Source: Cohnella sp. CFH 77786 (GTDB lineage Bacteria > Bacillota > Bacilli > Paenibacillales > Paenibacillaceae). Taken from it: 64,000 bases of DNA. The notes beneath the pieces are model-generated. The model worked only from the letters and a program-made list of their open reading frames with translations, was not told the origin of the DNA and made no database searches. The position numbers and the translations under genes were made by a program. This document shows positions 43,352 through 51,984 of the stretch, piece by piece. Positions within the stretch are counted from its first letter, which is position 1, and the number at the start of each line of letters is the position of its first letter. Location of the stretch: positions 124,001 to 188,000 of the forward strand of contig NZ_WJIB01000011.1 of the NCBI RefSeq assembly GCF_019400745.1, in the 5' to 3' direction.

Positions 43352-44530
43352 ATGAACCGTAAATCGGGCCGACGACTGCAAAATCTGAAATGGACAACCG
43401 TCCTGCTCCTGCTGCCGCTCGTATCCGCATGCACTTCATCGGGCAGCGGTTCCGGGAAATCGGCCGCCATCGATCCGCCGCCGACGCTCCTCGAAGAATC
43501 GATGCTGCAGGAAGCGGAGCCGACGAAGGATGCTGGGGCGTCTCCGGAGACTTGGGCGGATCCTTCCGGGGAGCCGTCTGCCGAACCGGTGTCCAAGCCG
43601 GTGTCGAAGCCGGAGTCCAAGCCGGCCGTGGGCAACGCCGCCCCGGAGGATTCGGTGACCGTTTACCTGAAAGACGAGAAAGGGTATCTCGCCCCCATGA
43701 CGCTCCGTCCGGCTGCGGAGGACAACGCTTCCGAATCGGTGCAGGCTGCGGCGGACACCGCCTTGGCCTGGCTGACGAAAGATCCGAAGCGCATCGATCT
43801 GCTGCCGGAAGGCTTCTCCGCGGTTTTGCCGGAAGGAACGCAATTCGAGTCCGTGAAGCCGGATACGGAAACGGGCACCGTCTCGATCGATTTTGCCGCC
43901 CCCTTACCCAGCATGCCCGCAGATGAGGAACGTAAAATGCTCGAAGCCCTCGTCTGGTCGATGACGGAGATTCCCGGCATGGATAAGGTGAAGCTGACAG
44001 CCCAGGGCAAGCCGATCTCGCTTCCCGCTTCCGGGATTCCGGCGGATGGGACGCTGACCCGAGGCATCGGAATCAACGTCGAGCAGGCGAAAGGAGTAAC
44101 CCTATCCAAGTCCATGGGCGTGACCCTGTACTTCTCCTCGCAATCTTCGAGCGGCGAAGGCTATTTCGTACCCGTTACGCGCCTGATCGACAGAACGCCC
44201 GACCGTCTCGAGGCCGCTTTGAACGAGCTGATCAAAGGTCCGCTCGAAAGCGATGATCTTCGTCCCGTTCTCTCCCCGGACGTGACCGTAGACAAACTGA
44301 CTCCGAAGGCCGATACCGTGAACGTGTCGCTTCGCCAGGAAGGCTGGTCGCCGAACGACCCGGTGCCCTCCGATATGATGGAAGCCCTCGTGCTCACGAT
44401 GACCGAAGCGGCAGGGGCGCCGATGGTCAAAGTGACGATCAACGGCGTCGACAAATTCCTCGATTCGGACCAGCGGTCCTACGAACGCCCGGTCACCCGT
44501 CCGACGGCCGTGAACATGCTGAAACAGTAA
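43352..44530 (+). CDS. gerM: GerM-like sporulation lipoprotein with two GerMN domains
   Basis: A 392-aa lipoprotein: membrane signal, lipobox VSAC, then a disordered Ser/Pro/Glu-rich linker with EPVSKPVSKPESKP repeats, then two GerMN domains (about 100-225 and 245-385). Both carry the late 'T..EIPG..KV..T..G' pattern (ALVWSMTEIPGMDKVKLTA and ALVLTMTEAAGAPMVKVTI). In Bacillus GerM is needed for engulfment-stage channel assembly and spore cortex formation. The order gerM-rph-rdgB is the same as in B. subtilis. The start at 43352 follows GGGAGGAAA. Confidence 0.93.
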   Translation: MNRKSGRRLQNLKWTTVLLLLPLVSACTSSGSGSGKSAAIDPPPTLLEESMLQEAEPTKDAGASPETWADPSGEPSAEPVSKPVSKPESKPAVGNAAPEDSVTVYLKDEKGYLAPMTLRPAAEDNASESVQAAADTALAWLTKDPKRIDLLPEGFSAVLPEGTQFESVKPDTETGTVSIDFAAPLPSMPADEERKMLEALVWSMTEIPGMDKVKLTAQGKPISLPASGIPADGTLTRGIGINVEQAKGVTLSKSMGVTLYFSSQSSSGEGYFVPVTRLIDRTPDRLEAALNELIKGPLESDDLRPVLSPDVTVDKLTPKADTVNVSLRQEGWSPNDPVPSDMMEALVLTMTEAAGAPMVKVTINGVDKFLDSDQRSYERPVTRPTAVNMLKQ

Positions 44531-44629
44531 TGCCTGCCGAGATGGGATTCCGGATGCTTTTCCCGCCCGACTTTGGTAAAATGGGGGAGGTTTCGAACCC
44601 AGGCAAGTTGACGGCAGGAGGAAAACAGG

Positions 44630-45376
44630 ATGAGGGCCGACGGAAGGCAGACAGACGAACTGCGCCCATTCAAGGTGACGCTTCAACCCAATAAATACGC
44701 GGAAGGCTCGGTGCTGATCGAAGCCGGGGACACGAAGGTGCTGTGCACGGCTTCGGTCGACGAGAGAGTGCCTCCTTTTCTCAAAGGGCAAGGCAAAGGA
44801 TGGGTCACGGCGGAGTATGCCATGCTGCCCAGAGCTACGCAAACCCGCAATCAGCGGGAATCGATCAAAGGAAAGCCGGCCGGCCGCACGATGGAAATCC
44901 AGCGGCTGATCGGCAGGGCGCTTCGTTCCGTCGTTCAGCTCGACGCTCTCGGCGAGCGGACGATCACGATCGACTGCGACGTGCTGCAGGCCGACGGCGG
45001 AACGAGGACGACCTCCGTCACGGGAGGGTTTCTCGCGCTCGCCCTGGCGATCCACAAGTTGTCCGGCACGGTGGCGTTCGCCCGCTATCCCTTGACCGAT
45101 TATTTGGCATCCGTCAGCGTCGGGGTACTGCAGGAGGCGATCCTTCTTGATTTGAATTACGAAGAAGATTCGAAGGCCAAGGTGGACATGAACGTCGTCA
45201 TGACGGGGGCTGGCTCGTTCGTCGAGGTGCAGGGAACGGGCGAGGAATCTCCATTCACCCGCGCGGAGCTGGACGGCATGCTCCATCTCGCGGAATCGGG
45301 AATCCGGAAGCTCGTGGATTGGCAGAAGACGACACTGGGAGAAGCCGGCTTACGAATCGGCGAATCGAAACCGTGA
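44630..45376 (+). CDS. rph: Ribonuclease PH
   Basis: A 248-aa phosphorolytic 3'-5' exoribonuclease that trims tRNA 3' ends. Typical motifs are [54 protein letters not shown] and [19 protein letters not shown]. Length is normal. A good AGGAGG site precedes the ATG. Its stop overlaps the GTG start of rdgB (GTGA), so the two are coupled. Confidence 0.96.
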   Translation: MRADGRQTDELRPFKVTLQPNKYAEGSVLIEAGDTKVLCTASVDERVPPFLKGQGKGWVTAEYAMLPRATQTRNQRESIKGKPAGRTMEIQRLIGRALRSVVQLDALGERTITIDCDVLQADGGTRTTSVTGGFLALALAIHKLSGTVAFARYPLTDYLASVSVGVLQEAILLDLNYEEDSKAKVDMNVVMTGAGSFVEVQGTGEESPFTRAELDGMLHLAESGIRKLVDWQKTTLGEAGLRIGESKP

Positions 45377-46011
45377 TCGGGCCGGGAAGCGTGCTGGTCG
45401 TGGCGACCCGGAACCGGGGCAAGACGAAGGAGTTCCGCGAAGCTTTCGCAAGCATAGGTATCGAGGTTCGGGATCTGAACGAAACGGAAGCCGTTCCCTC
45501 GATCGAGGAAACCGGGGAGACTTTTCATGAAAACGCGCTGATCAAAGCGAAAACGGCAGGGGAAGCCCTCGGATTCCCGGTGCTCGCCGACGATTCCGGG
45601 TTGTGCGTAGATGCCCTCGGGGGCGCTCCCGGCGTTTACTCCGCCCGTTATGCCGGCGAAGGAGCTTCCGATCGCGACAATAACGCCAAGCTTCTTCGGG
45701 AATTGTCAGCCATAGGAGCCGAAGGGCACCGCGATTCCGCCGGCGCCTCCGAAACGTTCGGTCCCGCCCGTTTCGTGAGCTCGCTCGTCCTTTACGATCC
45801 CAAAAGCGGTGCCTGCTTTTCGGCAGAAGGCAAGGTGGAGGGTCTGATTCTGAAGGAGCCGAGAGGCTCGGACGGCTTCGGCTACGACCCGCTCTTCTGG
45901 CTTCCCGAATTCGGCAAAAGCATGGCGGAGTTGACGGTGGAGGAGAAGAACGCCGTCAGCCACCGGGGACGCGCCCTACGCGAATTGCGAAGACAGATCC
46001 CATCGAACTGA
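45373..46011 (+). CDS. rdgB: XTP/dITP diphosphatase (RdgB/HAM1 family)
   Basis: A 212-aa pyrophosphatase that removes non-canonical purine nucleotides from the pool. Motifs: [11 protein letters not shown] at the N-terminus, [32 protein letters not shown] (metal site) and [12 protein letters not shown], then [13 protein letters not shown]. The proposed GTG at 45373 overlaps the rph stop; GTG 45391 is also possible. Homologues next to rph in Bacillus are named ysnA. A terminator follows. Confidence 0.95.
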   Translation: MIGPGSVLVVATRNRGKTKEFREAFASIGIEVRDLNETEAVPSIEETGETFHENALIKAKTAGEALGFPVLADDSGLCVDALGGAPGVYSARYAGEGASDRDNNAKLLRELSAIGAEGHRDSAGASETFGPARFVSSLVLYDPKSGACFSAEGKVEGLILKEPRGSDGFGYDPLFWLPEFGKSMAELTVEEKNAVSHRGRALRELRRQIPSN

Positions 46012-46024
46012 TACGATAACGCGC

Positions 46025-46060
46025 AACCTCCGGCTTGCCATCAGGCAGCCGGAGGTTTTT
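46025..46060 (+). terminator. Terminator after rdgB
   Basis: AACCTCCGGCT pairs with AGCCGGAGGTT, with inner GCC / GGC, and is followed by TTT. It also lies at the 3' end of the convergent asparagine synthetase gene. Confidence 0.8.
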
Positions 46061-46077
46061 CTGCGAATGGCCGGGGG

Positions 46078-47934
46078 CTAGGTTACGAGTTTGACTTTAT
46101 AATGACGAAGCCAGAATTCCATCTGAAGCAAATACGCGAACAGCTGAGGACCGGACATCAGTTGCCCGAACCAAGGCAAGTGCGAGGAGGCGTCCGTCTG
46201 CGCGGCGATTTCCCTGACCCGCCCGGCGTCGATCAAGGGCAGCAGGGGAGAGGCGGGATCGTCCAGCCGCTCCAGCAAGCGGGTTCGAACCGCGGACAAG
46301 TAGTTGGGATTATGGGTTTTCGGATACGGGCTTTTCTTGCGGTAGAGCACATCGTGGGGCAGAACGCCCTCCAGGGCTTTCCGGAGCACCCCTTTTTCCC
46401 TGTTCCCGGTCATTTTGATTTCCCAGGGGATGTTCCATACGTATTCGACGAGCCGATGGTCGCAGTAGGGCACGCGGACCTCCAGACCGACGGCCATGCT
46501 CATCCGGTCTTTCCGGTCGAGCAGCGTCGGCATGAATCTCGTGATGTTGAGGTAGGACATGCGACGCATGTTCCGCCGTTGCGAATCTTCGCCTTCCAGG
46601 TGCGGCACTTCCGCGACGGCCTGGGCATACCGGTCTCCCAAGTACTCTTCCGGCCGGAGAGCTTGCCGCAATTCGGGAGAGAGCAGACCGGTCCGAAGTC
46701 CGGCTGCCAGCGACCAGGGAAACGTCTCCGCCTCCAAGGCGTCTTGCCGGTGAAACCAGGGGTAACCGCCGAAGATTTCGTCCGCCGCTTCGCCGGATAT
46801 GGCGACGGTGGCGTTCTTCTTGATTTCCCGGCAGAACAGGTAGAGGGAAGCGTCAATGTCTGCCATGCCGGGCAAATCCTTCGCCAGGACGGCGGCTTCC
46901 AGCGCTTCGACCAATTCGGGCGTGTCGAACTGGACGCCGTGATGAACCGTGGACAGGTGCCGGCTCATGCGCTCGATCCAAGGCGCGTCGGCGTTGGGCT
47001 GGAAGTCGTGCGCCTGAAAATGCTTGTCATTGTCTACGTAATCGACGGAAAAGGTATGAACTTGACCTTGCCCTGTTCTTCCGTAATAGCGGACGGCGAG
47101 GGCGGTAAGCGCGCTGGAATCGAGACCGCCCGACAGCAGCGTGCACACCGGTACGTCCGAAACGAGCTGACGTTCCAGCGTGTCGGCCAGCAACTCCCCG
47201 ACGCAACGCGCGGTCTCCTCCGCGTCATGCTCGTGGGGCCGGCTTTCGAGCCTCCAATAAGCGGCGGTCCGCAAACCGTCGCGGTCGTACGTCAAGCAAT
47301 GCCCCGGCAGCAGCTCCCGGAAGCCGCGCCATACCCCATGGCCGGGCGTTCGGGCCGGCCCGATGACGAACAGCTCCGCCAAGCCTTCCGCATCGACTTC
47401 GGGCGTAACATCCGGGTGAGCCAGGATCGCTTTCGGCTCCGATCCGAACAGCAGCCTTCCCTCCGAATGGAGATAAAAAAGCGGTTTGACGCCAAGCCGG
47501 TCCCGTGCCATGAACAGCGTTTCCTCGTCCGTTCTCCAAATCGCGAACGCGAAGATCCCGTTGAATTTGTCGACGCATGCCGGTCCCCATTCCACATAGC
47601 TGAGCAGCAGCACTTCGGTGTCGCACGTGGTGCGGAAGCGGTAGCCGAGCCCGGCCAGCTCGTTTCGCAGCTCGGTCGCGTTGTAGAGCTCGCCGTTATA
47701 GACGACGACGCAATCTTGGTCTTCCGCGGACTTGACCGGCCGAACCATCGGCTGCGCCCCGTTCGCGGGGTCGATCACGCTCAGTCTCCGATGCCCGAAC
47801 GCACAGTGACGGGACAACCAGGTGCCCGAGGCGTCCGGTCCGCGCAGCTCCAGGGTCTCGGTCATTTTCTCGATCGTGTCGGCTCGTTTCGTCAAATCCT
47901 CGTTCCAGTCGATCCATCCGGTGATGCCGCACAT
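46078..47934 (-). CDS. asnO: Glutamine-hydrolysing asparagine synthase, AsnO type
   Basis: A 618-aa two-domain enzyme. The N-terminal glutaminase has the nucleophile Cys2 (MCGITGWIDW) and YNGELYN; the C-terminal synthetase has the PP-loop LLSGGLDSSALTAL, GEAADEIFGGYPWF and a long conserved end (RKALEGVLPHDVLYRKKSPY). Of the three B. subtilis paralogues it is closest, from memory, to AsnO, which is sporulation-associated. It makes Asn from Asp, Gln and ATP. GGAGGAGG precedes the ATG. Confidence 0.93.
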   Translation of the reverse strand: MCGITGWIDWNEDLTKRADTIEKMTETLELRGPDASGTWLSRHCAFGHRRLSVIDPANGAQPMVRPVKSAEDQDCVVVYNGELYNATELRNELAGLGYRFRTTCDTEVLLLSYVEWGPACVDKFNGIFAFAIWRTDEETLFMARDRLGVKPLFYLHSEGRLLFGSEPKAILAHPDVTPEVDAEGLAELFVIGPARTPGHGVWRGFRELLPGHCLTYDRDGLRTAAYWRLESRPHEHDAEETARCVGELLADTLERQLVSDVPVCTLLSGGLDSSALTALAVRYYGRTGQGQVHTFSVDYVDNDKHFQAHDFQPNADAPWIERMSRHLSTVHHGVQFDTPELVEALEAAVLAKDLPGMADIDASLYLFCREIKKNATVAISGEAADEIFGGYPWFHRQDALEAETFPWSLAAGLRTGLLSPELRQALRPEEYLGDRYAQAVAEVPHLEGEDSQRRNMRRMSYLNITRFMPTLLDRKDRMSMAVGLEVRVPYCDHRLVEYVWNIPWEIKMTGNREKGVLRKALEGVLPHDVLYRKKSPYPKTHNPNYLSAVRTRLLERLDDPASPLLPLIDAGRVREIAAQTDASSHLPWFGQLMSGPQLFAYLLQMEFWLRHYKVKLVT

Positions 47935-48067
47935 GGGCTTTTCCTCCTCCCGCTGTAGGACCGATCAACCGATCATAAGATGGATATGCGGAAAAAGGGA
48001 TAACATGTATGTCCGGGGGGAGAAAATACGTATCGAACCGTGTCGGAAGGGAGCGAAGCGCAGAGTC

Positions 48068-48418
48068 ATGCAAGACGAACGCAAAACGTACTACGTATCC
48101 GTCGGAGCGGGGCAGGTGCTGGAGGATAAGGAGGCGGCCGCATTCGAATTCGAAATCCGCGCGAACGAAGAGGAGCTGAACAAGCTCCAGGAGCTGTTCG
48201 AGGAAACTTCCAGCGCGGACGAGGCGGCGGGGCTGCATTTCATGGGGCCGATCACGGTCGAAAGCGCCGAAGACCGAAACTCGGATTACGACGCGCAGAT
48301 TCAACAAATCTACGAATGGATCCATCAATTGGGGACGGAACGAACGAAACGGCATATCGAATCGATGGGCATTCTGGATCCGCAGCACGGGCGGGATCCC
48401 GTCGTGCCGTCATGTTGA
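48068..48418 (+). CDS. Small acidic protein of unknown function
   Basis: A 116-aa acidic protein with a central helical region (FEFEIRANEEELNKLQELFE) and a C-terminal helix (IQQIYEWIHQLGTERTKRHI). There is no signal or membrane segment. The ATG at 48068 follows GGAAGGGAG at a long distance; in-frame ATGs at 48005 and 48014-type positions could extend it. It overlaps the next small gene by 7 bases, so the pair is translationally coupled. I do not recognise a characterised family. Confidence 0.65.
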   Translation: MQDERKTYYVSVGAGQVLEDKEAAAFEFEIRANEEELNKLQELFEETSSADEAAGLHFMGPITVESAEDRNSDYDAQIQQIYEWIHQLGTERTKRHIESMGILDPQHGRDPVVPSC

Positions 48419-48759
48419 CGGTCCGGCAAGCGTCGTTCCGGGGAATCCGGGACTCAGGAGGCCGGCGGCTGGCGGAAGTCGAGGTGCGGACAGGTCCAGG
48501 AAACCAGGCGTTGCTCGCCTATTTCCGGGAAGGACCGAAGGGGTACCAGCTCGTCAGGGTGCTCGCCAACGACGCCGACACCGAGACGGATTGGTTCGAT
48601 AACGCCCAGCATGAAGCGTTCCGCGACGTGACGATGCAATGGTTTCACGGCCCCAGTCATGCGGGAGGGGATGACCGCAACGCGTTCGCCGAGCAAGTGC
48701 TCGATACCGGCGGGGTGCGGGCAGACCTGGACTTGCATTTCGGCCGCGGCGGGAGGTGA
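48412..48759 (+). CDS. Small protein of unknown function, coupled to the preceding gene
   Basis: A 115-aa soluble protein starting within the end of the upstream gene. It contains VRQASFRGIRDSGGRRLAEV, AYFREGPKGYQLVRVLAND and an aromatic patch DWFDNAQHEAF. No known motif. Overlap with its neighbour and sensible amino-acid composition favour a real gene. It is followed 8 bases later by a 43-aa gene, forming a run of three small genes. Confidence 0.6.
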   Translation: MLTVRQASFRGIRDSGGRRLAEVEVRTGPGNQALLAYFREGPKGYQLVRVLANDADTETDWFDNAQHEAFRDVTMQWFHGPSHAGGDDRNAFAEQVLDTGGVRADLDLHFGRGGR

Positions 48760-48767
48760 ACGGGGGC

Positions 48768-48899
48768 ATGCCCGAACGTTTCAAGAAAAACAAAGGCAAC
48801 ATGATCCGCAGCCGGGGAGAAGAGTTCGTGGAGGAGACGCTGCGAAAAAACGTCAAACATCCGGCCCAGAACAACCCGTCCGAAGAAGCGCAAAGATAA
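48768..48899 (+). CDS. 43-residue basic small protein
   Basis: An ATG behind GGGAGGTG (9-base spacing) opens a 43-codon frame rich in Lys, Arg, Asn and Glu: MPERFKKNKGNMIRSRGEEF, then VEETLRKNVKHPAQ and an acidic end. It is hydrophilic and looks like a single helix. The position, 8 bases after the preceding stop, and the terminator just downstream support it as the last gene of a three-gene transcript. No family recognised. Confidence 0.6.
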   Translation: MPERFKKNKGNMIRSRGEEFVEETLRKNVKHPAQNNPSEEAQR

Positions 48900-48927
48900 A
48901 CCGTTTTCTGCACCCAATCGGCGGCTC

Positions 48928-48965
48928 AGGGGTTCTCCTTGCGAGGGAGAGCCCTGCTTGTTTTT
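48928..48965 (+). terminator. Terminator after the three small genes
   Basis: AGGG..TCTCC pairs with GGGAGA.CCCT around a six-base loop, and TTTTT follows after five bases. Confidence 0.65.
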
Positions 48966-49033
48966 GGCAGAGCGGTGATGCACGAAACAGAATTTGGACT
49001 GGCTCCGGAATCGGAAGGCTAGGCGCTTGACAG

Positions 49034-49711
49034 CTAATCTTCCAAAAGCGAGCGTTCGAGCGTCTGCGGATCGGTGAGCCGGATCATTTTGTCCCGGATT
49101 TCGATCAACCCTTTGTCTTGCAAGTCCTGCAGCACTTTGGACACCGTTTCGCGGACGGCGCCGACCATGTCGGCCAGCTGCTGATGGGTGATTTTTACGG
49201 GAATCCGGCTGCCCCCGTACTCCTCGCTCAAATACAGCAGTCGTTTGATGATCCGCGTTCTGACGTTGAGGAAAGTCAGGTCGTAGATTTGCTGGTTCGC
49301 CCTGCGAAGCCGCTCCATCGTATAGTCCAGCAGATGGAACGCCAGATTGCGGTCTTGTTCGATCAGCGTTTGGAAATCGACCCGGCGCAGCGCGTAGAGA
49401 CGCGTGGCCATCAAAGTCTCGGCCGTCGCCGAGCGGACCAGACCCGGCTTGAGCAGGGCCATTTCACCAAAATACTCGCCTTCCCGAAGGAACGCGAGCG
49501 TCACTTTCTTTGCCTTATCGAACGTATAGATGCTGACGGCGCCGGAGCCGATGAAATAAATTTCGTCGCCATCGTCGCCTTCGAGAAAGATGATCTCCCC
49601 TTTTCTCAGTTTTTTCACGAACATCAGGGGGACGATCCTCTCCAGCAGCGCCGGTTCGATTTCCCGGAAAAAAGGAATGGACATGCGCAGTTTCGCCGCG
49701 TCGATCGCCAT
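49034..49711 (-). CDS. Crp/Fnr-family transcriptional regulator
   Basis: A 225-aa regulator. The N-terminal cyclic-nucleotide-binding fold (about 10-120) has GEIIFLEGDDGDEIYFIGSG and GEYFGEMALL; the C-terminal winged helix (about 150-225) has the recognition helix in THQQLADMVGAVRETVSKVL. No cysteine cluster for an iron-sulfur sensor is visible, so the effector is unknown. The start at 49711 is 7 bases after AGGAGG; the ATG at 49717 is too close to it. The downstream direction is toward the small-gene block, with no obvious target. Confidence 0.92.
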   Translation of the reverse strand: MAIDAAKLRMSIPFFREIEPALLERIVPLMFVKKLRKGEIIFLEGDDGDEIYFIGSGAVSIYTFDKAKKVTLAFLREGEYFGEMALLKPGLVRSATAETLMATRLYALRRVDFQTLIEQDRNLAFHLLDYTMERLRRANQQIYDLTFLNVRTRIIKRLLYLSEEYGGSRIPVKITHQQLADMVGAVRETVSKVLQDLQDKGLIEIRDKMIRLTDPQTLERSLLED

Positions 49712-49733
49712 CTCCATTCCTCCTCTAAATCGC

Positions 49734-50735
49734 TCATGGATTTGCGGGTTGCGCGCGTTCGATCCTCAAGGTGGGATGCCGCATCAGGTCGATGCGGCCG
49801 CCGGTGGCCCGCAGTTGAACGACGGGGCGGTTCGGGTTCGCCGGATTCGTCTCGATGACGGTTCCTTCCAGGTTGCCGGTCAGCTTTACGGCCGTTCCGA
49901 CGGGATAAGGCTCGAATATTCGGAGGAAGGCGCGAACCACTCCATAGTCGTACGAGGTATCTATTTTCGACATTACGTAGTCAAATCCTTCTTCGGGCAG
50001 CCGCGGGGTTAACGAACGGTTCATGAAATCGTCGAATTCGCAGGCGACGGCGCAAATTTGGGAAGCTTCCCGAAAGGCCCGGCCGCGTATGCCTTGGGGG
50101 AATCCTCGTCCGTCGATCCTCTCGTGGTGCTGCAGGACGATTTGCAGCGCATTCGTCGGGATGCCGGGCACCTTGCGCAAAATATCGAAGCCGATCAAAG
50201 GATGGTTCATAACCAGCTTGTCCTCCAGGGGGACTGCCAATCCGATGTCGTGCAGCAGGCTCCCGATCGCTACCTCCCGGAGCAGCCGCTCCCCATATCC
50301 GAGCGCTTTTGCCGTCAGCATGGATAGGAAACACACGTTCAGGCTGTGAGCGATCAGCTCCTCCTGATCCATCGTCAGGTCGCCGGGGCCTAACTTGAAG
50401 TCTGGTTTCTCCGTGACGATGCCGGACAGATGCTCGGCCCAGTCGAACAGCGGTTTGGCGGGGAAAGTACCGTTCCGGCGGATGGCCTGGAAGCAGCGGT
50501 CCAGCAGTTCTCCGGTAACGGCGCGCAGGTTCCGTTTCCAATCCCTTCCGGCAGAGCCGGACCCGTTATCCGAAATTTCCACGTATATGTAGTTTAGTCC
50601 CAGACGTTTGATGCCTTCGATCATCCGGTCGTTCAATCGGATTCCTTGTTTGAGCAACAGGCGGCCGTCCCCCGAGTACAACCCTCTGCCCAACCGGTCT
50701 CCATCCTTCAATTCGTGAACGGGGACGAGCAGCAT
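49734..50735 (-). CDS. HD-GYP-related protein with altered motifs
   Basis: A 333-aa protein with the same three-part layout as the other two HD-GYP proteins here: N-terminal LLVPVHELKDGDRLGRGLYS, central HD domain, C-terminal small barrel (EPYPVGTAVKLTGNLEGTVI). The central motifs are changed: HDIGLA replaces HDIGK, and HHERIDGRGFPQG replaces HHERxxGxGYP. The HD pair remains, but the Lys and the GYP Tyr are lost, so catalysis may be weakened or lost and it could be a binding or adaptor version. The ATG at 50735 follows GGAG. The Crp/Fnr gene is 22 bases downstream on the same strand. Confidence 0.85.
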   Translation of the reverse strand: MLLVPVHELKDGDRLGRGLYSGDGRLLLKQGIRLNDRMIEGIKRLGLNYIYVEISDNGSGSAGRDWKRNLRAVTGELLDRCFQAIRRNGTFPAKPLFDWAEHLSGIVTEKPDFKLGPGDLTMDQEELIAHSLNVCFLSMLTAKALGYGERLLREVAIGSLLHDIGLAVPLEDKLVMNHPLIGFDILRKVPGIPTNALQIVLQHHERIDGRGFPQGIRGRAFREASQICAVACEFDDFMNRSLTPRLPEEGFDYVMSKIDTSYDYGVVRAFLRIFEPYPVGTAVKLTGNLEGTVIETNPANPNRPVVQLRATGGRIDLMRHPTLRIERAQPANP

Positions 50736-50882
50736 ATTCATCACTCCACGGCCCGGCATCCCGGGCATTCTCTCGTTTCTGAGAATAGGGTAGCACAACG
50801 TTCCCCGCGGTTTCTGTAACCGAGGTTACAAAACGTGTCGAATGGTGGAGGCGAATGGTAGGAATGCGGGAAACGATCATCG

Positions 50883-51302
50883 TCAGCCGGCCGTTTTTGA
50901 AAAATAAATCAATCCGGGGATCGCGAGGACGGCCATTAGAAATATCCCTAAAACGATGTAGATGACCCTGACAAAGATAAAAAGGATTCCCATGAACTTG
51001 TCGCCGGCGATGATCGCTTTTTCAGGAAGAAAGCCCTCGAGGGCTTTCCATAAATGCGAAAACAATTCCTTCAAACTTTTCCAACCGCCGGAAGGATGGA
51101 TGCCTTCCACCATCAACGTTAAACTTAGAAGGAAGACGAAAACAACCGCCAATAAGGCCACATAGCCTTGTCGTTCGAGTTTGCCGTTTAAGCTGCTGAT
51201 AAACACGGCGGCTAAGGAAATCATGGCGGCAGCAGCTAGTGGCCATCGGAGCCGGGATTTCATCACTCCCTTTTCGAGCATTTCCCACAGTTTTCGCAGC
51301 AT
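50883..51302 (-). CDS. Small integral membrane protein of unknown function
   Basis: A 139-aa protein with three or four hydrophobic segments (about 20-38, 47-65 and a long stretch 103-134), joined by a short charged loop containing LKELFSHLWKALEGFLPEK. A good AAGGAGG site precedes the ATG at 51302. No family recognised; the length and topology fit small Firmicute membrane proteins of the YtxH or DUF type, but nothing specific can be claimed. Confidence 0.65.
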   Translation of the reverse strand: MLRKLWEMLEKGVMKSRLRWPLAAAAMISLAAVFISSLNGKLERQGYVALLAVVFVFLLSLTLMVEGIHPSGGWKSLKELFSHLWKALEGFLPEKAIIAGDKFMGILFIFVRVIYIVLGIFLMAVLAIPGLIYFSKTAG

Positions 51303-51591
51303 CGCCGACCCTCCTTTTCTTCAGTAAGATTGCAGGCTGTCGGACTTTTTTGCCGACTGAACCAAGCCGCTGGCCACCTGCCGGCCGGGTTAAGTGGGTG
51401 TCACCGGCTTAAGTCACAATTATCGCTCTTATCCGTAACGTTTCATGAAATCCAGCGATGGCCGCAGGTCCCTGGAGAAGAATAGACTGTGGAACGGGCT
51501 GGCGTAGAATGATTTCGCTCGATTGCTTCTGGTCCTAGGTTGCCCAATCGCGGGAGTTCTTGTCGGATGAATGGATCCCAACAAAAATACC
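51303..51591. other. Gap without recognised gene
   Basis: About 290 bases hold the promoter side of the membrane-protein gene and a GTCGG / CCGAC inverted repeat around a T-run near 51339-51357. No reading frame with a ribosome site was found. Confidence 0.5.
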
Positions 51592-51632
51592 TCCTGCGGA
51601 AGATTTGCTTAATCTTCGCAAGAGGTATCGAA
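51592..51632 (-). terminator. Terminator after tRNA-Arg
   Basis: On the minus strand ATACCTC..GCGAAGATT pairs with AATCTTCCGC.GGAGGTAT and is followed by TTTTTG. Confidence 0.8.
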
Positions 51633-51645
51633 TATTCGTATGTAA

Positions 51646-51722
<77 letters not shown>

Positions 51723-51917
51723 GCAGCTTGATTAGTGTACCATAAGCCGCCTGTCCCGCTCAAGTGGATATTGAGGGAAATACAAAATCAACCGTAAAGC
51801 AGCTTAGGCGAAATCTCGGCATGTGAATATTTACGTTAGGTACAGTTACACGTTTGTGACAAAAGAACTGTTAAACATCATCAATTTCGTCATTATGCCG
51901 AAAAAACGTCATATTTA

Positions 51918-51946
51918 TTTACATAATAGTAACGCGGTCGTATTCT
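51918..51946 (+). promoter_or_regulatory. Promoter of the BMP lipoprotein gene
   Basis: TTTACA (51918-51923) and TATTCT (51941-51946) are 17 bases apart in an AT-rich stretch. An imperfect hairpin (ACAGTT / AACTGT at 51842-51871) lies upstream. No purine riboswitch fold was recognised. Confidence 0.5.
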
Positions 51947-51984
51947 AATTTCTAATTTACCAATAGGAAGAGGGAGAGTACGAC

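Noticed and set aside
46102-47958. 618-codon open frame opposite the asparagine synthetase gene
   Set aside because: The minus strand encodes a clear AsnO with all motifs. The plus frame has shadow composition and is an effect of high GC.
51723-51984. Purine riboswitch before the BMP gene
   Set aside because: No three-way-junction aptamer core could be recognised; only a promoter and an imperfect hairpin.
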